Below the pieces are notes generated by a model. That model ran no database searches. It was given only the letters and a program-made list of their open reading frames with translations, and was not told where the DNA came from. A DNA stretch of 64,000 nt from JBQLZO01 sp052168315 (GTDB lineage Bacteria; Planctomycetota; Phycisphaerae; Phycisphaerales; UBA1924). This document shows, piece by piece, positions 33,943 through 41,967 of this stretch. Within the stretch, counting starts at the first letter, position 1, and the number at the start of each line of letters is the position of its first letter. A program made the position numbers and the translations under genes. The stretch lies in NCBI GenBank assembly GCA_052168315.1, contig JBQLZO010000072.1, positions 8,686 through 72,685 on the forward strand. Direction: 5' to 3'.

Positions 33943-35096
33943 GCTGTGGACCTTGGGGGCGCGGGCGTGCTCGGGCGGGCGGCGTTGCTGCCGGATTGTT
34001 CTGCGAGGAGCCTTGTGACATCGGCGACATGGTCGGCCATGGCGAGGCGGACGATCATGGCGTCGAAGAGTGCGCGGGGCATGACGGTCTGGGCGATCAT
34101 GCGTGAGCAGGATTCGCAGACGGCGATGAGGTGGGTGATGGCGGGCGCGTCGAATCGGCTGGCCTGCTGGATGGCGTCGTCCCGCTGGTTTCCGGAGAGT
34201 TCGACGAGTGTGGTTTGGGGGCCGCAGGTCAGGAGGATGAGCAGGTCCCTGAGTCGTTCGGCGATGCTCTCGATGATCTGCTCGCGGGAGATTCCCTGCT
34301 GGACGAGTTGGTCGGCGAGCTGGACGGCCTTTGCGGCGTCGGCATCGGCGATGGCGGTGAGGAGATCGGCGATGGCCTGCCGGCGGGGGAGCCCGAGGAG
34401 TCGTTCGAGCAGGGCGACATCCATGGTCTTGCCGGGCTCCGCGGCGGCCATGACGCGGTCGAGGAGGGAGAGGGCATCGCGCATGGAGCCGTTACCGAGC
34501 CGGGCGATGGCGATGAGGAGGTCTTCGTCGGCGTCGGCGTCCTCGCTCTGGACGACATGTCGGAGGTGGGGCGCGATCTCGGCGGGCGGGAGGTTTCTGA
34601 AGTCGAAGCGCTGGCAGCGTGACTGGATGGTGGCGGGGACCTTGTGGGTCTCGGTGGTGCAGAGGATGAACTTGACATGCTCGGGCGGTTCTTCGAGCGT
34701 TTTGAGGAGAGCGTTGAATGCGGAGGTGGAGAGCATGTGGACTTCGTCGATGATGTAGACCTTGTACTTGCCGCGCATGGGGCGGTAGATGCAGTTGGCG
34801 ATGAGTTCGCGTGCCTCGTCGACGCTGGAGTTTGATGCGGCGTCGATCTCGATGACATCGGTGTCCTGGCCGGTCATGATGGCCTGGTCGACCTCGGGCG
34901 AGCCGCCGTTGAGGGCCTTGGCGAAGACGCGGGCCATGGAGGTCTTGCCGACGCCGCGTGTTCCGACGAAGAGGTAGGCGTGGGCGACGCGGTTTGATTC
35001 GATGGCGCGCCTGAGGGTGTGTGCGATGGCCTGCTGGCCGATGAGTTCGTCGAAGGATGTGGAGCGGTAGCGGCGTGCGAGGACGGTGTAGGACAT
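33930..35096 (-). CDS. dnaX: DNA polymerase III gamma subunit / N-terminal part of tau
   Basis: 388 aa in the zero frame. The AAA+ clamp-loader ATPase has motif GTRGVGKT (45-52), DEVH (117-120), the sensor region CTTETHKVPATIQSRCQRF and LGNGSMRDALSLLD (sensor 2). Domain III runs to about residue 360, and the frame closes with STAKKA-stop at an AAAAAAA run. The four-cysteine zinc module usually found after the AKALN segment is missing (residues 62-80 have no Cys). The ATG at 35096 begins the conserved MSYTVLARRYR. The SRP RNA gene lies 31 bp upstream, a neighbour seen in many bacteria. Confidence 0.95.
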   Translation of the reverse strand: MSYTVLARRYRSTSFDELIGQQAIAHTLRRAIESNRVAHAYLFVGTRGVGKTSMARVFAKALNGGSPEVDQAIMTGQDTDVIEIDAASNSSVDEARELIANCIYRPMRGKYKVYIIDEVHMLSTSAFNALLKTLEEPPEHVKFILCTTETHKVPATIQSRCQRFDFRNLPPAEIAPHLRHVVQSEDADADEDLLIAIARLGNGSMRDALSLLDRVMAAAEPGKTMDVALLERLLGLPRRQAIADLLTAIADADAAKAVQLADQLVQQGISREQIIESIAERLRDLLILLTCGPQTTLVELSGNQRDDAIQQASRFDAPAITHLIAVCESCSRMIAQTVMPRALFDAMIVRLAMADHVADVTRLLAEQSGSNAARPSTPAPPRSTAKKA

Positions 35097-35127
35097 GGTT
35101 TGAGCGCGCCTGCCTTTCCCGACCCGA

Positions 35128-35241
35128 TCGGTTGACGGCCAGGACACCGGCGGCACCGGACGCCGGACGCTTATGGCTGCTGCCGTCAAGCCCTGACCAG
35201 GTTCACGCCACGCCCGTGCACCGGGCCCGGCCGTCAACCGA
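35128..35241 (-). ncRNA. ffs: SRP RNA (bacterial small type, 4.5S)
   Basis: About 114 nt whose ends pair perfectly over 13 bp (TCGGTTGACGGCC with GGCCGTCAACCGA), with further GACCC/GGGTC pairing outside. The helix-8 core is recognisable: GTGAACCTGGTCAGG, an apical hairpin, then AGCAGCCATAAGCG, matching the conserved SRP domain that binds Ffh. The apical stem GCT/GGC encloses TGAC rather than the usual GGAA loop. Position directly upstream of dnaX matches many bacterial genomes and supports the call. Confidence 0.88.
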
Positions 35242-35415
35242 CGGGGTCGAGCGGTGATTGTAGGCGGTTGGGGGGTTGGTTTGGGGCGTTGATCGGGCGT
35301 GATTGGGTGCGATTGGGTGTTCCGGGCGATGTTGTCGGGGGCGGGCGCGGGCGGCGATGGTCGCGTCGTTGGGTGGATGTGGGGGATCGGCGGTGGGTGC
35401 GGGGTTCGGGGGCGA

Positions 35416-35421
35416 TAGACT
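35416..35421 (+). promoter_or_regulatory. Putative -10 box of the PIN-TRAM gene
   Basis: TAGACT, 9 nt before the ATG at 35431. This predicts an extremely short or absent 5' leader, and no ribosome-binding site is present. Confidence 0.5.
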
Positions 35422-35430
35422 GTGGGCCGC

Positions 35431-36702
35431 ATGCCCGAATCCACTTCCAGGTCGACCCCATCGATGAACGATCGCGAGATCGCGGAGCGTCAGCGGAAAT
35501 CGCTGGTGGTTCTGCTGCAGGTGGTGATGTTCGCGCTGCTGGCGATCGTTGTTTCGCTGGGCATCGTGGACGATTCGAACCAGACGGCGGGGACGGGGTT
35601 CGTGGAGCGGTGGTGGATCCCGGTGGGCGTTGCGATCGTGTTCGGCGTGATCGTGATCGCGGTGGATGTGCTGAGCCCTAAGCGGAAGCTCTCGACGATC
35701 TCGTCGATTCTTTTCGGGATCTTGACGGGCGTGCTGCTGGCGTTCCTGGTGGGGGTCGTGCTGGAGTATTTCGCGCAGGTGATCCTGCCGGCGCAGATGC
35801 TCAGCGATCCGGGGTACCTGCGGATCGCGGCGGTGGTGAAGGTTTCGATCGGCGTGGCGTTCGCGTACCTGGGCGCGGCGACGATCCTGCAGACGCAGGA
35901 TGACTTTCGGCTGGTGATCCCGTACGTGGAGTTCGCGAAGCAGATTCGTGGTTCGCGGCCCTACCTGATGGATACCTCGTGCCTGATCGACGGTCGGATC
36001 CACGCGGTGGCGGAGACGGGCGTGTTCCAGATGCCGCTGGTGATTCCGCGGTTCGTGATCCGTGAGCTGCAGACGCTGTCGGACTCTTCGGATCGCTTGA
36101 AGCGGGCGCGGGGGCGTCGGGGGCTGGACCTGGTGACGAAGCTGCAGCGTTCGGCGCGCCTGGATGTGACGATCGACGAGTCGGCGATGCCGGGGATGGA
36201 TGTCGATCAGATGCTGGTGGAGCTGGCGCGTCAGATGACGGCGGGGATCATCACGACGGACCAGGGGCTGCGGCGGGTGGCGTCGATCCAGGGGGTTCCG
36301 GTGCTGTCGATGAACGAGTTGGCGAACGCGCTGAAGCCGAGCGTGATCCCCGGGGAGGCGCTGGGGGTGCATCTGCTGAAGCCGGGCGAGCAGGCGGGTC
36401 AGGGCGTGGGGTATCTGGACGATGGGACGATGGTGGTGGCCGAGGATGGGGCCGAGCGGATCGGTCAGGATGTGGTGCTGGTGGTGACCTCGACGATGCA
36501 GACCTCGGCGGGGCGGCTGATCTTCGGTCGGCTGAGCGAAGATGGTGCGGGCGGGGCGGATCCGGCGTCGGACAGCCATCACGGGATGGATGCGATGGGC
36601 GACCGCGGGGACAGTGATGGTCGGGGTGATGGGCGCGGGGAGGGCGGCTCAGCCGGCGGCCGTCGCCGTCTCGGCGCTGCGCGCCGCGGGCGTGACGGTT
36701 GA
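35431..36702 (+). CDS. Membrane-anchored PIN-TRAM domain protein (YacL-like)
   Basis: 423 aa. Four hydrophobic helices at the N-terminus (about 25-155) are followed by a PIN nuclease-like domain: LMDTSCLIDGRI with the first acidic residues, then FVIRELQTLSDSSD and TAGIITTDQGLRRVA with further Asp residues. A TRAM domain (about 320-375) follows, and the tail is Gly/Asp-rich. The layout equals Bacillus YacL-type proteins, proposed RNA-processing or RNA-binding factors. The start may be 35431 or the internal ATG at 35464. The last 54 bp overlap the convergent lipid kinase gene. Confidence 0.88.
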   Translation: MPESTSRSTPSMNDREIAERQRKSLVVLLQVVMFALLAIVVSLGIVDDSNQTAGTGFVERWWIPVGVAIVFGVIVIAVDVLSPKRKLSTISSILFGILTGVLLAFLVGVVLEYFAQVILPAQMLSDPGYLRIAAVVKVSIGVAFAYLGAATILQTQDDFRLVIPYVEFAKQIRGSRPYLMDTSCLIDGRIHAVAETGVFQMPLVIPRFVIRELQTLSDSSDRLKRARGRRGLDLVTKLQRSARLDVTIDESAMPGMDVDQMLVELARQMTAGIITTDQGLRRVASIQGVPVLSMNELANALKPSVIPGEALGVHLLKPGEQAGQGVGYLDDGTMVVAEDGAERIGQDVVLVVTSTMQTSAGRLIFGRLSEDGAGGADPASDSHHGMDAMGDRGDSDGRGDGRGEGGSAGGRRRLGAARRGRDG

Positions 36703-37662
36703 GGGCTTCGGGGCGGGGAGGAGCACGGGCATCGCGGCGTGGACGACGGAGATGGTGGCGCGATCGGCGGCGTTTTCGGTGGTGCGTGGGTCCGATGCGC
36801 TTGGGTCGGCTGACCGGGCGGGGTTGGCGATGGTGCGGGAGGTGAGGGCATCGCCATCGATCTGGAAGTTGAGCGCCTGGTCGTGGGCGATGATCTCGAT
36901 GTGCTCGGCTCGTTGGAAGATGGATCTGCGTCGCTGGAGGTGGCGGTCCATGAGGGTGTCGATCATCCAGCCGAGCAGGCCGAGGCGTGTGTGGTGCGGG
37001 AGGAAGACGAGATCGAGGAGGGCATCATTGACGGCGGCGGTGCTCGCGGGGTTGAGGCGCATGGCGTACTGGCGTGAGTTGGCAATCACGAGCATGCCGG
37101 GGGCCGCGTCGATGATGCGCTTGCCATCGGCGTGGACGGTGATGACGGGCGGCCTGAGGCGGGCGAGTTCGCTGAGCATGGGCCGGATGTAGGAGAGGTG
37201 GGAGATGGCGCCCTTCCGGATCCTTGCGAGTCGGTGGACGACGCTGGCGTCGTATCCGACGCTGGCCATGAGGGTGAAGGGGTTGCCATCGATGACGCCG
37301 AGGTCGATGCGGCGGATGCGTCGGTGGTCGAGCGCATCGGCGATGGGGTCGGCGCCGCCGACCATGCCGAACTCCCTGGCGAAGAGGTTCTCGGTGCCGC
37401 AGGGGCACTGCCAGATGGGGATGTCTTTTTGCGCGGCGATGGGCGCGGCCATTCTGACGGAGCCATCGCCGCCGACGACGGCCATGGCTCGGACTTCGGG
37501 GTCGAGGTTGTCGATGGGTTCGCGGGGCGCGCCGGGGCCGAACTCGATGGGGATGGGCTCGTGGCCGCGCTGGATGAGTCGTTGCTCGATCTGGCGGGCG
37601 CGTTTGGCGGCGTGGCCGCGTCCGGCGATGGAGTTGAACAGGAGTGCGATCCGTGCGCCCAT
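36649..37662 (-). CDS. Diacylglycerol/sphingosine kinase-like lipid kinase
   Basis: 337 aa. The DAGK catalytic domain has FNSIAGRG near the N-terminus and the nucleotide loop VVGGDGSVRMAA; the family usually has GGDGT, so a Ser substitution is seen. Also present are PCGTENLFAREF (for PxGTxN) and a C-terminal beta-sandwich with FQIDGDAL. It probably phosphorylates a membrane lipid or a related hydroxyl compound; the substrate is unknown. It is convergent with the PIN-TRAM gene, overlapping its 3' end by 54 bp. Confidence 0.88.
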   Translation of the reverse strand: MGARIALLFNSIAGRGHAAKRARQIEQRLIQRGHEPIPIEFGPGAPREPIDNLDPEVRAMAVVGGDGSVRMAAPIAAQKDIPIWQCPCGTENLFAREFGMVGGADPIADALDHRRIRRIDLGVIDGNPFTLMASVGYDASVVHRLARIRKGAISHLSYIRPMLSELARLRPPVITVHADGKRIIDAAPGMLVIANSRQYAMRLNPASTAAVNDALLDLVFLPHHTRLGLLGWMIDTLMDRHLQRRRSIFQRAEHIEIIAHDQALNFQIDGDALTSRTIANPARSADPSASDPRTTENAADRATISVVHAAMPVLLPAPKPSTVTPAARSAETATAAG

Positions 37663-37744
37663 GCTGGGAGTCCTGTGGGAGGGTCGGCGATGCGTCTGGG
37701 CTCAGGCGGGACGGTGGTGGAGCCCGGGCGGGTTTGGGGGTCGT

Positions 37745-37750
37745 TATGCT
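37745..37750 (+). promoter_or_regulatory. -10 box, leaderless promoter of the TPR gene
   Basis: TATGCT followed by exactly 6 nt and then the ATG at 37757, the same geometry as at 41956, 56406 and 63188. The predicted transcription start coincides with the start codon. No Shine-Dalgarno sequence precedes it. Confidence 0.55.
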
Positions 37751-37756
37751 ATGGGG

Positions 37757-38992
37757 ATGATGCAGGAAGCATGGCCGGATTCAGGGTTCATCGGGCGAAG
37801 GGCGGTGGATGCTCCGCAATCGGCGGGGGGATGGGGCGTGGGCGCGCGGGGGTGGCTCGTGGGCCTTGTTGTGGGGATTTGGATCTTCGTGGGCGGGGGC
37901 GGTGGCGCGTTCGGGCAGCAGACGCTGGAGTTGACGGGGGGCGGGTGGTCGGAGGCGGGCGAGCAGCGGCGGAGCACGGACCCGCTGGATCCGGAGGACC
38001 GCGCGGTGCTGGACCGGGCGCGGACGCTGCTGGCTGAGGATCGTCCGCGGGCGGCGCTGGGGGTGATCCGGGCGTGGATCGAGGATCGTGAGTTTTCGGA
38101 GCATCCGGGACTTGCGGAGGCGCTGCTGATCCGCGGGGATGCGCTGACGGCGGTAGGCGGCGAGTTCAAGGCGCTGTACGACTACGAGCGGATCCTGCGG
38201 GAGTTCCCGGGGTCGGAGTCGTTCATCACGGCGAACGAGCGTGAGTACGCGATCGCGGAGCGGTACCTGACGGATCTGAAGATGCGGTTCCTGGGGATGC
38301 GGATCCTGGATGCGTCGGACATCGCGGTGGAGCTGCTGATCCGGATCCAGGAGCGGATGCCGGGGTCAGCGCTTGCGGAGCGATCGGCGATCCGGCTGGC
38401 GGATTTCTACTACGACCGGCGTGAGATCGCGCTGGCTTCGGACATGTACGACATCTACCTGCGGAACTTTCCGAACGGGGAGAACCGGATCAAGGCGGAG
38501 AAGCGCCGGATCTACACGGATCTGGCGCGGTTCAAGGGGCCGCGGTACGACGCATCCTCGCTGACGGATGCTCGGCTGAACATCGAGGACTTTGCGCGGC
38601 GGTATCCGCTGGAAGCGCAGCGGACGGGGTTGAACGACGGGCTGCTGGCGCGGATCGATGAGTCGCAGGCGGCGCAGATGCTTGATACGGCCGAGTGGTA
38701 CCTGCAGACGAAGAACTATCCGGCGGCGCGGCTGACGATGGAGCGGTTGATCATCGCGCATCCGCTGACTTTCGCGAGCGAGCGGGCGCGGGCGTTCATG
38801 GCGGATCGCGGGTGGGCGGTTCCGGGCGGCGTCGGGGATGATGTGGGTGGCGAAGGGGACGCGGATGAGGGGGGCGTGATCCTGACGGGGCCGCAGCGGG
38901 CCGAGGTGGTCGGGGGCGTCGGTGATGATGGGGAGGAGCGGGAGGCTGGTGGAGCGGGTGATGGGGATGGCGGGCAGGAGCGTCGGCGATGA
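37757..38992 (+). CDS. TPR/BamD-like periplasmic protein
   Basis: 411 aa. A hydrophobic segment (about 31-50, WLVGLVVGIWIFVG) acts as signal or anchor. The helical repeats that follow (about 75-360) resemble tetratricopeptide or YfiO/BamD-type tails: LAEALLIRGDAL, AERYLTDLKMRF, SALAERSAIRLADFYYDR, YPAARLTMERLI. No lipobox is seen, unlike true BamD. The C-terminal 45 residues are Gly/Asp/Glu-rich. Its stop overlaps the ATG of the LptE-like gene (ATGA), so both act together, probably in outer-membrane biogenesis. The start could also be 37751. Confidence 0.75.
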   Translation: MMQEAWPDSGFIGRRAVDAPQSAGGWGVGARGWLVGLVVGIWIFVGGGGGAFGQQTLELTGGGWSEAGEQRRSTDPLDPEDRAVLDRARTLLAEDRPRAALGVIRAWIEDREFSEHPGLAEALLIRGDALTAVGGEFKALYDYERILREFPGSESFITANEREYAIAERYLTDLKMRFLGMRILDASDIAVELLIRIQERMPGSALAERSAIRLADFYYDRREIALASDMYDIYLRNFPNGENRIKAEKRRIYTDLARFKGPRYDASSLTDARLNIEDFARRYPLEAQRTGLNDGLLARIDESQAAQMLDTAEWYLQTKNYPAARLTMERLIIAHPLTFASERARAFMADRGWAVPGGVGDDVGGEGDADEGGVILTGPQRAEVVGGVGDDGEEREAGGAGDGDGGQERRR

Positions 38993-39522
38993 GTCGGGCG
39001 ACGCGTGCCGGTGGTGTTGTTGCGGCGGCGCTGCTGATGGCGTGCTCGTTCGCGCTGAGCGGGTGCGGGGGTGGCGGGTATCGGTTCGAGTCGAGTTATG
39101 ACTCGTCGATCCGGACGGTGGCGGTGCCGATCTGGGAGAACACGACCTTCGCGCACGGGCTGGAGTTTGAGTTGAGCGAGGCGCTGGCGAAGGAGATCCA
39201 CCGGAGCACGCCGTGGAAGGTGATCAACACGCCAGGCGGCGCGGACGCTTCGCTGGTGGGGTCGATTGTTTCGGCGGAGATGAGCAAGCTCTCGACGGAT
39301 CCGGAGTCGGGTCTGGTGCAGGAGCTTGCGACGCAGATCATCGTTGCGTTCGAGTTCAAGGATGGAGAGACGGGGCGGGTGCTGGTGGCGCGGAGCGGGT
39401 TCCGGGCGTCTGATGCGTTCGTGCCGGGGCCCGGCGCTCGTGAGCGGCTCGAGCAGGGGCAGGCGGGCGCGGTAGATCGGCTGGCGCGGAGCATCGTGAG
39501 CGAGCTTCGTCAGGCGTGGTGA
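38989..39522 (+). CDS. LptE-like outer-membrane lipoprotein
   Basis: 177 aa. A lipoprotein signal ends in lipobox ALSGC at about residue 26. The rest follows the LptE/LPS-assembly lipoprotein pattern: GYRFESSYDSSIRTVAVPIWENTTFAHGLE-type start, a helix with LSEALAKEIHRST, then beta strands and a terminal amphipathic helix. LptE plugs LptD to insert LPS in the outer membrane. The ATG at 38989 overlaps the previous stop. With gmhA, it supports an LPS-containing outer membrane. Confidence 0.82.
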   Translation: MSRATRAGGVVAAALLMACSFALSGCGGGGYRFESSYDSSIRTVAVPIWENTTFAHGLEFELSEALAKEIHRSTPWKVINTPGGADASLVGSIVSAEMSKLSTDPESGLVQELATQIIVAFEFKDGETGRVLVARSGFRASDAFVPGPGARERLEQGQAGAVDRLARSIVSELRQAW

Positions 39523-39623
39523 GGGCTTGGCGGGGCGGGGCTTGCTGCGCGTAGGCTCTGGCGGGTGAGGCGGGGTTGATGCGGGCGCATGGGGCGGTCG
39601 CGGCGATGATGGAGGTGTGATCG

Positions 39624-39992
39624 ATGTTCGACCAGTTCAAGGCGATGGGGGCGATTGCGGCGCTGATGAAGGACAAGGAGCGGCTGCGGGCGATGGGCGA
39701 GCAGTTCAAGGCCCGGCTCGAGGCGATCGAGGCGGAGGGTGAGGCCGGCGGCGGGGCGGTGCGGGTGCGGGTGTCGGGGACGATGGAGGTGCGGGGCGTG
39801 GACATCGCGCCATCGCTGGCGGCTTCGTTCGGTGCTGATGGGGCGACGACGGCGATGGCGGAGGGGCTGATCGGCGAGGCGATGAACAAAGCGCTGGCGC
39901 TGGCTCGTCAGCGCGTGCAGGCGGAGGCGCAGAAGGCCGCGGAGGAGATGGGGCTTCCGGACATGCCGGGGCTGACGAACCTGCTGGGGTGA
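39624..39992 (+). CDS. YbaB/EbfC-family nucleoid-associated protein
   Basis: 122 aa. N-terminal helix MFDQFKAMGAIAALMKDKE, a central beta sheet with VRVSGTMEVRGVDI, and a long C-terminal helix ending MPGLTNLLG, the typical YbaB tail. These small dimers bind DNA and are usually encoded next to dnaX-recR; here dnaX is 4.5 kb away, with the SRP RNA. The ATG at 39624 follows GGAGGTGTGATCG. A TAGGCT box near 39550 may be the promoter. Confidence 0.85.
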   Translation: MFDQFKAMGAIAALMKDKERLRAMGEQFKARLEAIEAEGEAGGGAVRVRVSGTMEVRGVDIAPSLAASFGADGATTAMAEGLIGEAMNKALALARQRVQAEAQKAAEEMGLPDMPGLTNLLG

Positions 39993-40329
39993 GCGGCGGA
40001 GCTTCACCGCAGAGACGCAGAGGACGCGGAGAAGAGGCCGGACTGACAAGTCGGCTCGGGTGAGGGGTGACACGGGTGCGGCGGGGGTCGGTGCGGTACG
40101 GGGCACTGGGCGATTTGTGTTTGGACTTGGTGTGGTGCGTGCGGCGCGTCGGCACGGCGCGGAGCGTGCGCGCGGAGAGCGAGTGTCCGGTGGGCAGGGG
40201 CGTGCGTGGTGTTCGCGCGGTGACAGCGCGGGGATGGCGAGGCCTGGGCGCGCCATGTGTGCGACATGGGAGCGCCACCGGGGCGCGGCGTCGCGGTGAG
40301 TGCTTTGGTACGGCGGTTCGGTTGGGGGT
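39993..40329. other. 337-bp spacer downstream of ybaB and rpsI
   Basis: No gene seen. It contains one copy of the dispersed TTCACCRC repeat (40003-40036) just after the ybaB stop, and is otherwise featureless and GC-rich. Confidence 0.4.
40003..40036 (+). repeat. Dispersed intergenic repeat, copy 1
   Basis: Begins TTCACCGCAGAGACGCAGAG and continues purine-rich. Similar segments occur at 48666 and 61895, always between genes. This type of TTCACCRCRGAG element is scattered in many environmental bacterial genomes; its origin is unclear. Confidence 0.6.
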
Positions 40330-40884
40330 TTAGCGCTTGGAGAACTGGAAGCGACGGCGGGCGCCGGCCTGGCCGTACTTCTTGCGTTCGACCTCGCGGT
40401 CGTCGCGGGTGAGGTGGCCGTGGTCGCGGAGGACGCCCTCGTGTGAGGGGTCGAACTTCTTGATGGCGCGGGCGATGCCGAGCCTGACGGCCTGTGCCTG
40501 TCCCATGTGTCCGCCGCCGTTGCAGCGGCAGGAGACATCGAGCTTTCCGGCGAGTCCGGTGGCCTCGAGCGGGGCCATGACATCCTTGCGGTCCTGGATC
40601 TCGGTGAAGTACTCGTCGATGGACTTCTCGGCCTTGCGGGTGATCCTGACGGTGACCTTTCCGGAACCGGGCTTGATGCGGACGCGAGCGACGGCGGCCT
40701 TTCTGCGGCCGGTGCCCCACCACCATCCCTGCGCATCGGGCGCTTCGGGCTGTGCCGTCGGGCGCGGCTCGACGCTCTTGGTCTGCGAGGTGGAGACCAT
40801 TGAGGGATCGAAGGTCGGCTGCGGGGCCTTGGGCTCGAGGGCGGCGGGGGTGGTGGTCGCTTTGGTGGTCTGCTCTTCGCTCAT
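40330..40884 (-). CDS. rpsI: 30S ribosomal protein S9, N-terminally extended
   Basis: 184 aa. The S9 core begins at about residue 56 with GTGRRKAAVARVRI and ends RRRFQFSKR, the invariant C-terminus that reaches the P-site tRNA. Bacterial S9 is about 130 aa; here a Pro/Thr/Ala-rich extension of roughly 55 residues precedes it. ATG at 40884. It follows rplM after 86 bp, the conserved rplM-rpsI pair. Confidence 0.95.
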   Translation of the reverse strand: MSEEQTTKATTTPAALEPKAPQPTFDPSMVSTSQTKSVEPRPTAQPEAPDAQGWWWGTGRRKAAVARVRIKPGSGKVTVRITRKAEKSIDEYFTEIQDRKDVMAPLEATGLAGKLDVSCRCNGGGHMGQAQAVRLGIARAIKKFDPSHEGVLRDHGHLTRDDREVERKKYGQAGARRRFQFSKR

Positions 40885-40970
40885 GGTGTGGATTCCGGGT
40901 CGGGTGATCGGTCGGTTGCTGACGGGTGGAGAGGGTGGTGTGGTCTGGTGTGGGGGTTGGCTGCGGTCGC

Positions 40971-41408
40971 TCAGGCGTTTGCGTGGAGCGGGGTGGGCGA
41001 CTGTGCCTGATGCGGGTGCTCGGGGCCGCGGTAGACCTTGAGCTTCTTGAGCATCTGACGGCCGAGGCGGTTCTTGGGGAGCATTCGGCGGACGGCATCC
41101 TCGATGAGGAATTCCGGGCGGCGCTGCCGGAGTGCGGCGTAGGTTTCGGCCTTCTGGCCGCCGGGGTATCCGGAGTAGCGGAGCTTGAGCCTGTGCTCGG
41201 CCTTGTTGCCGGTCATCTCGATGTTCTCGGCGTTGGTGACGATGACGAAGTCGCCGGTGTCGACATGTGGCGTGTACTCGGGCTTGTGCTTGCCCATGAG
41301 GACGACGGCGATGTCTGAGGCGAGGCGGCCGAGGCGCTGGCCGGTGGCATCGACATGCTTCCACTGCGGCGAAGTCTGTGTGGCGTTGAAGAAGGTTGTC
41401 TGACGCAT
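40971..41408 (-). CDS. rplM: 50S ribosomal protein L13
   Basis: 145 aa with the L13 motifs WKHVDATGQRLGRLASDIA, GKHKPEYTPHVDTGDFVIVTNA and RMLPKNRLGRQMLKKLKVY. ATG at 41408 with GGAGGCCGACAGATC upstream. First gene of the rplM-rpsI operon; its leader lies in the long spacer 41409-41967. Confidence 0.96.
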   Translation of the reverse strand: MRQTTFFNATQTSPQWKHVDATGQRLGRLASDIAVVLMGKHKPEYTPHVDTGDFVIVTNAENIEMTGNKAEHRLKLRYSGYPGGQKAETYAALRQRRPEFLIEDAVRRMLPKNRLGRQMLKKLKVYRGPEHPHQAQSPTPLHANA

Positions 41409-41967
41409 GATCTGTCGGCCTCCGTGGGATCTGATCGCCCCGTGGTGATGGGGCGTGGGGTCGGTCTGATGTGCGGCGGGCGGTGCGCTCGCGGGACGCC
41501 TTGGGTGGGCGCGGTTGCGAGCGCGGAATGCCAGCCAAGCCGCTCGTGTTGGCCTTTCGGGGTCAACCGCGGTGATCGGTCGCGATGCGGGGCGCTCAGG
41601 CCTTGCACCGACCTTGGCCCGCCGGACGCACTGGTTTGTGATCCGACAAGGTGGTGGTCGGACCGGTGCGGCGTGGCACGGGCGTGTGATTCGGGATGGT
41701 CGATCGGGCGCGCGGGGGCGCTGGCGATCGGGTCCAGAGGATATCCGGGTTGGGGCTGGGGTCAAATGGCGGAGGGGGAGAGCAGCAGAGCGGGAGAGCA
41801 GCGGAGCAGCGGATTTGGAGGGGTAAAGATGTTGAGGATATGTGGGCGCAGGGGGCGGGGGATCGGTGTGTGGAGGGGGTGATGGGTGGCTGGGGAGGCT
41901 GAAGGGTGGCTGGGATGATGTGGGGGGGGTTGGGGGCGGAGGGGGATTGGGCCGATAGTGTGGGTTC
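41409..41967. other. 559-bp divergent spacer between rplM and the CPBP protease
   Basis: No gene. It must carry the rplM promoter and leader on the minus strand. A purine-rich degenerate direct repeat (GGGAGAGCAGCRGAGC, two copies) lies at about 41777-41815, and the leaderless promoter of the CPBP gene sits at the right end. TTGACC on the minus strand near 41567 could be a -35, without a matching -10. Confidence 0.4.
41956..41961 (+). promoter_or_regulatory. -10 box, leaderless promoter of the CPBP protease gene
   Basis: TAGTGT, 6 nt, then the ATG at 41968. There is no ribosome-binding site. It has the same spacing as three other genes in the window. Confidence 0.55.

Noticed and set aside
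32560..34758. A 732-residue frame on the plus strand opposite the HAD gene and dnaX
   Set aside because: It consists of Gly/Val/Asp/Glu repeats typical of antisense frames in GC-rich DNA, while the minus strand encodes clear protein families.
35097..35444. Upstream extension of dnaX through the SRP RNA region
   Set aside because: The protein-level start MSYTVLARRYR is conserved, and the upstream sequence is explained by the SRP RNA hairpin.
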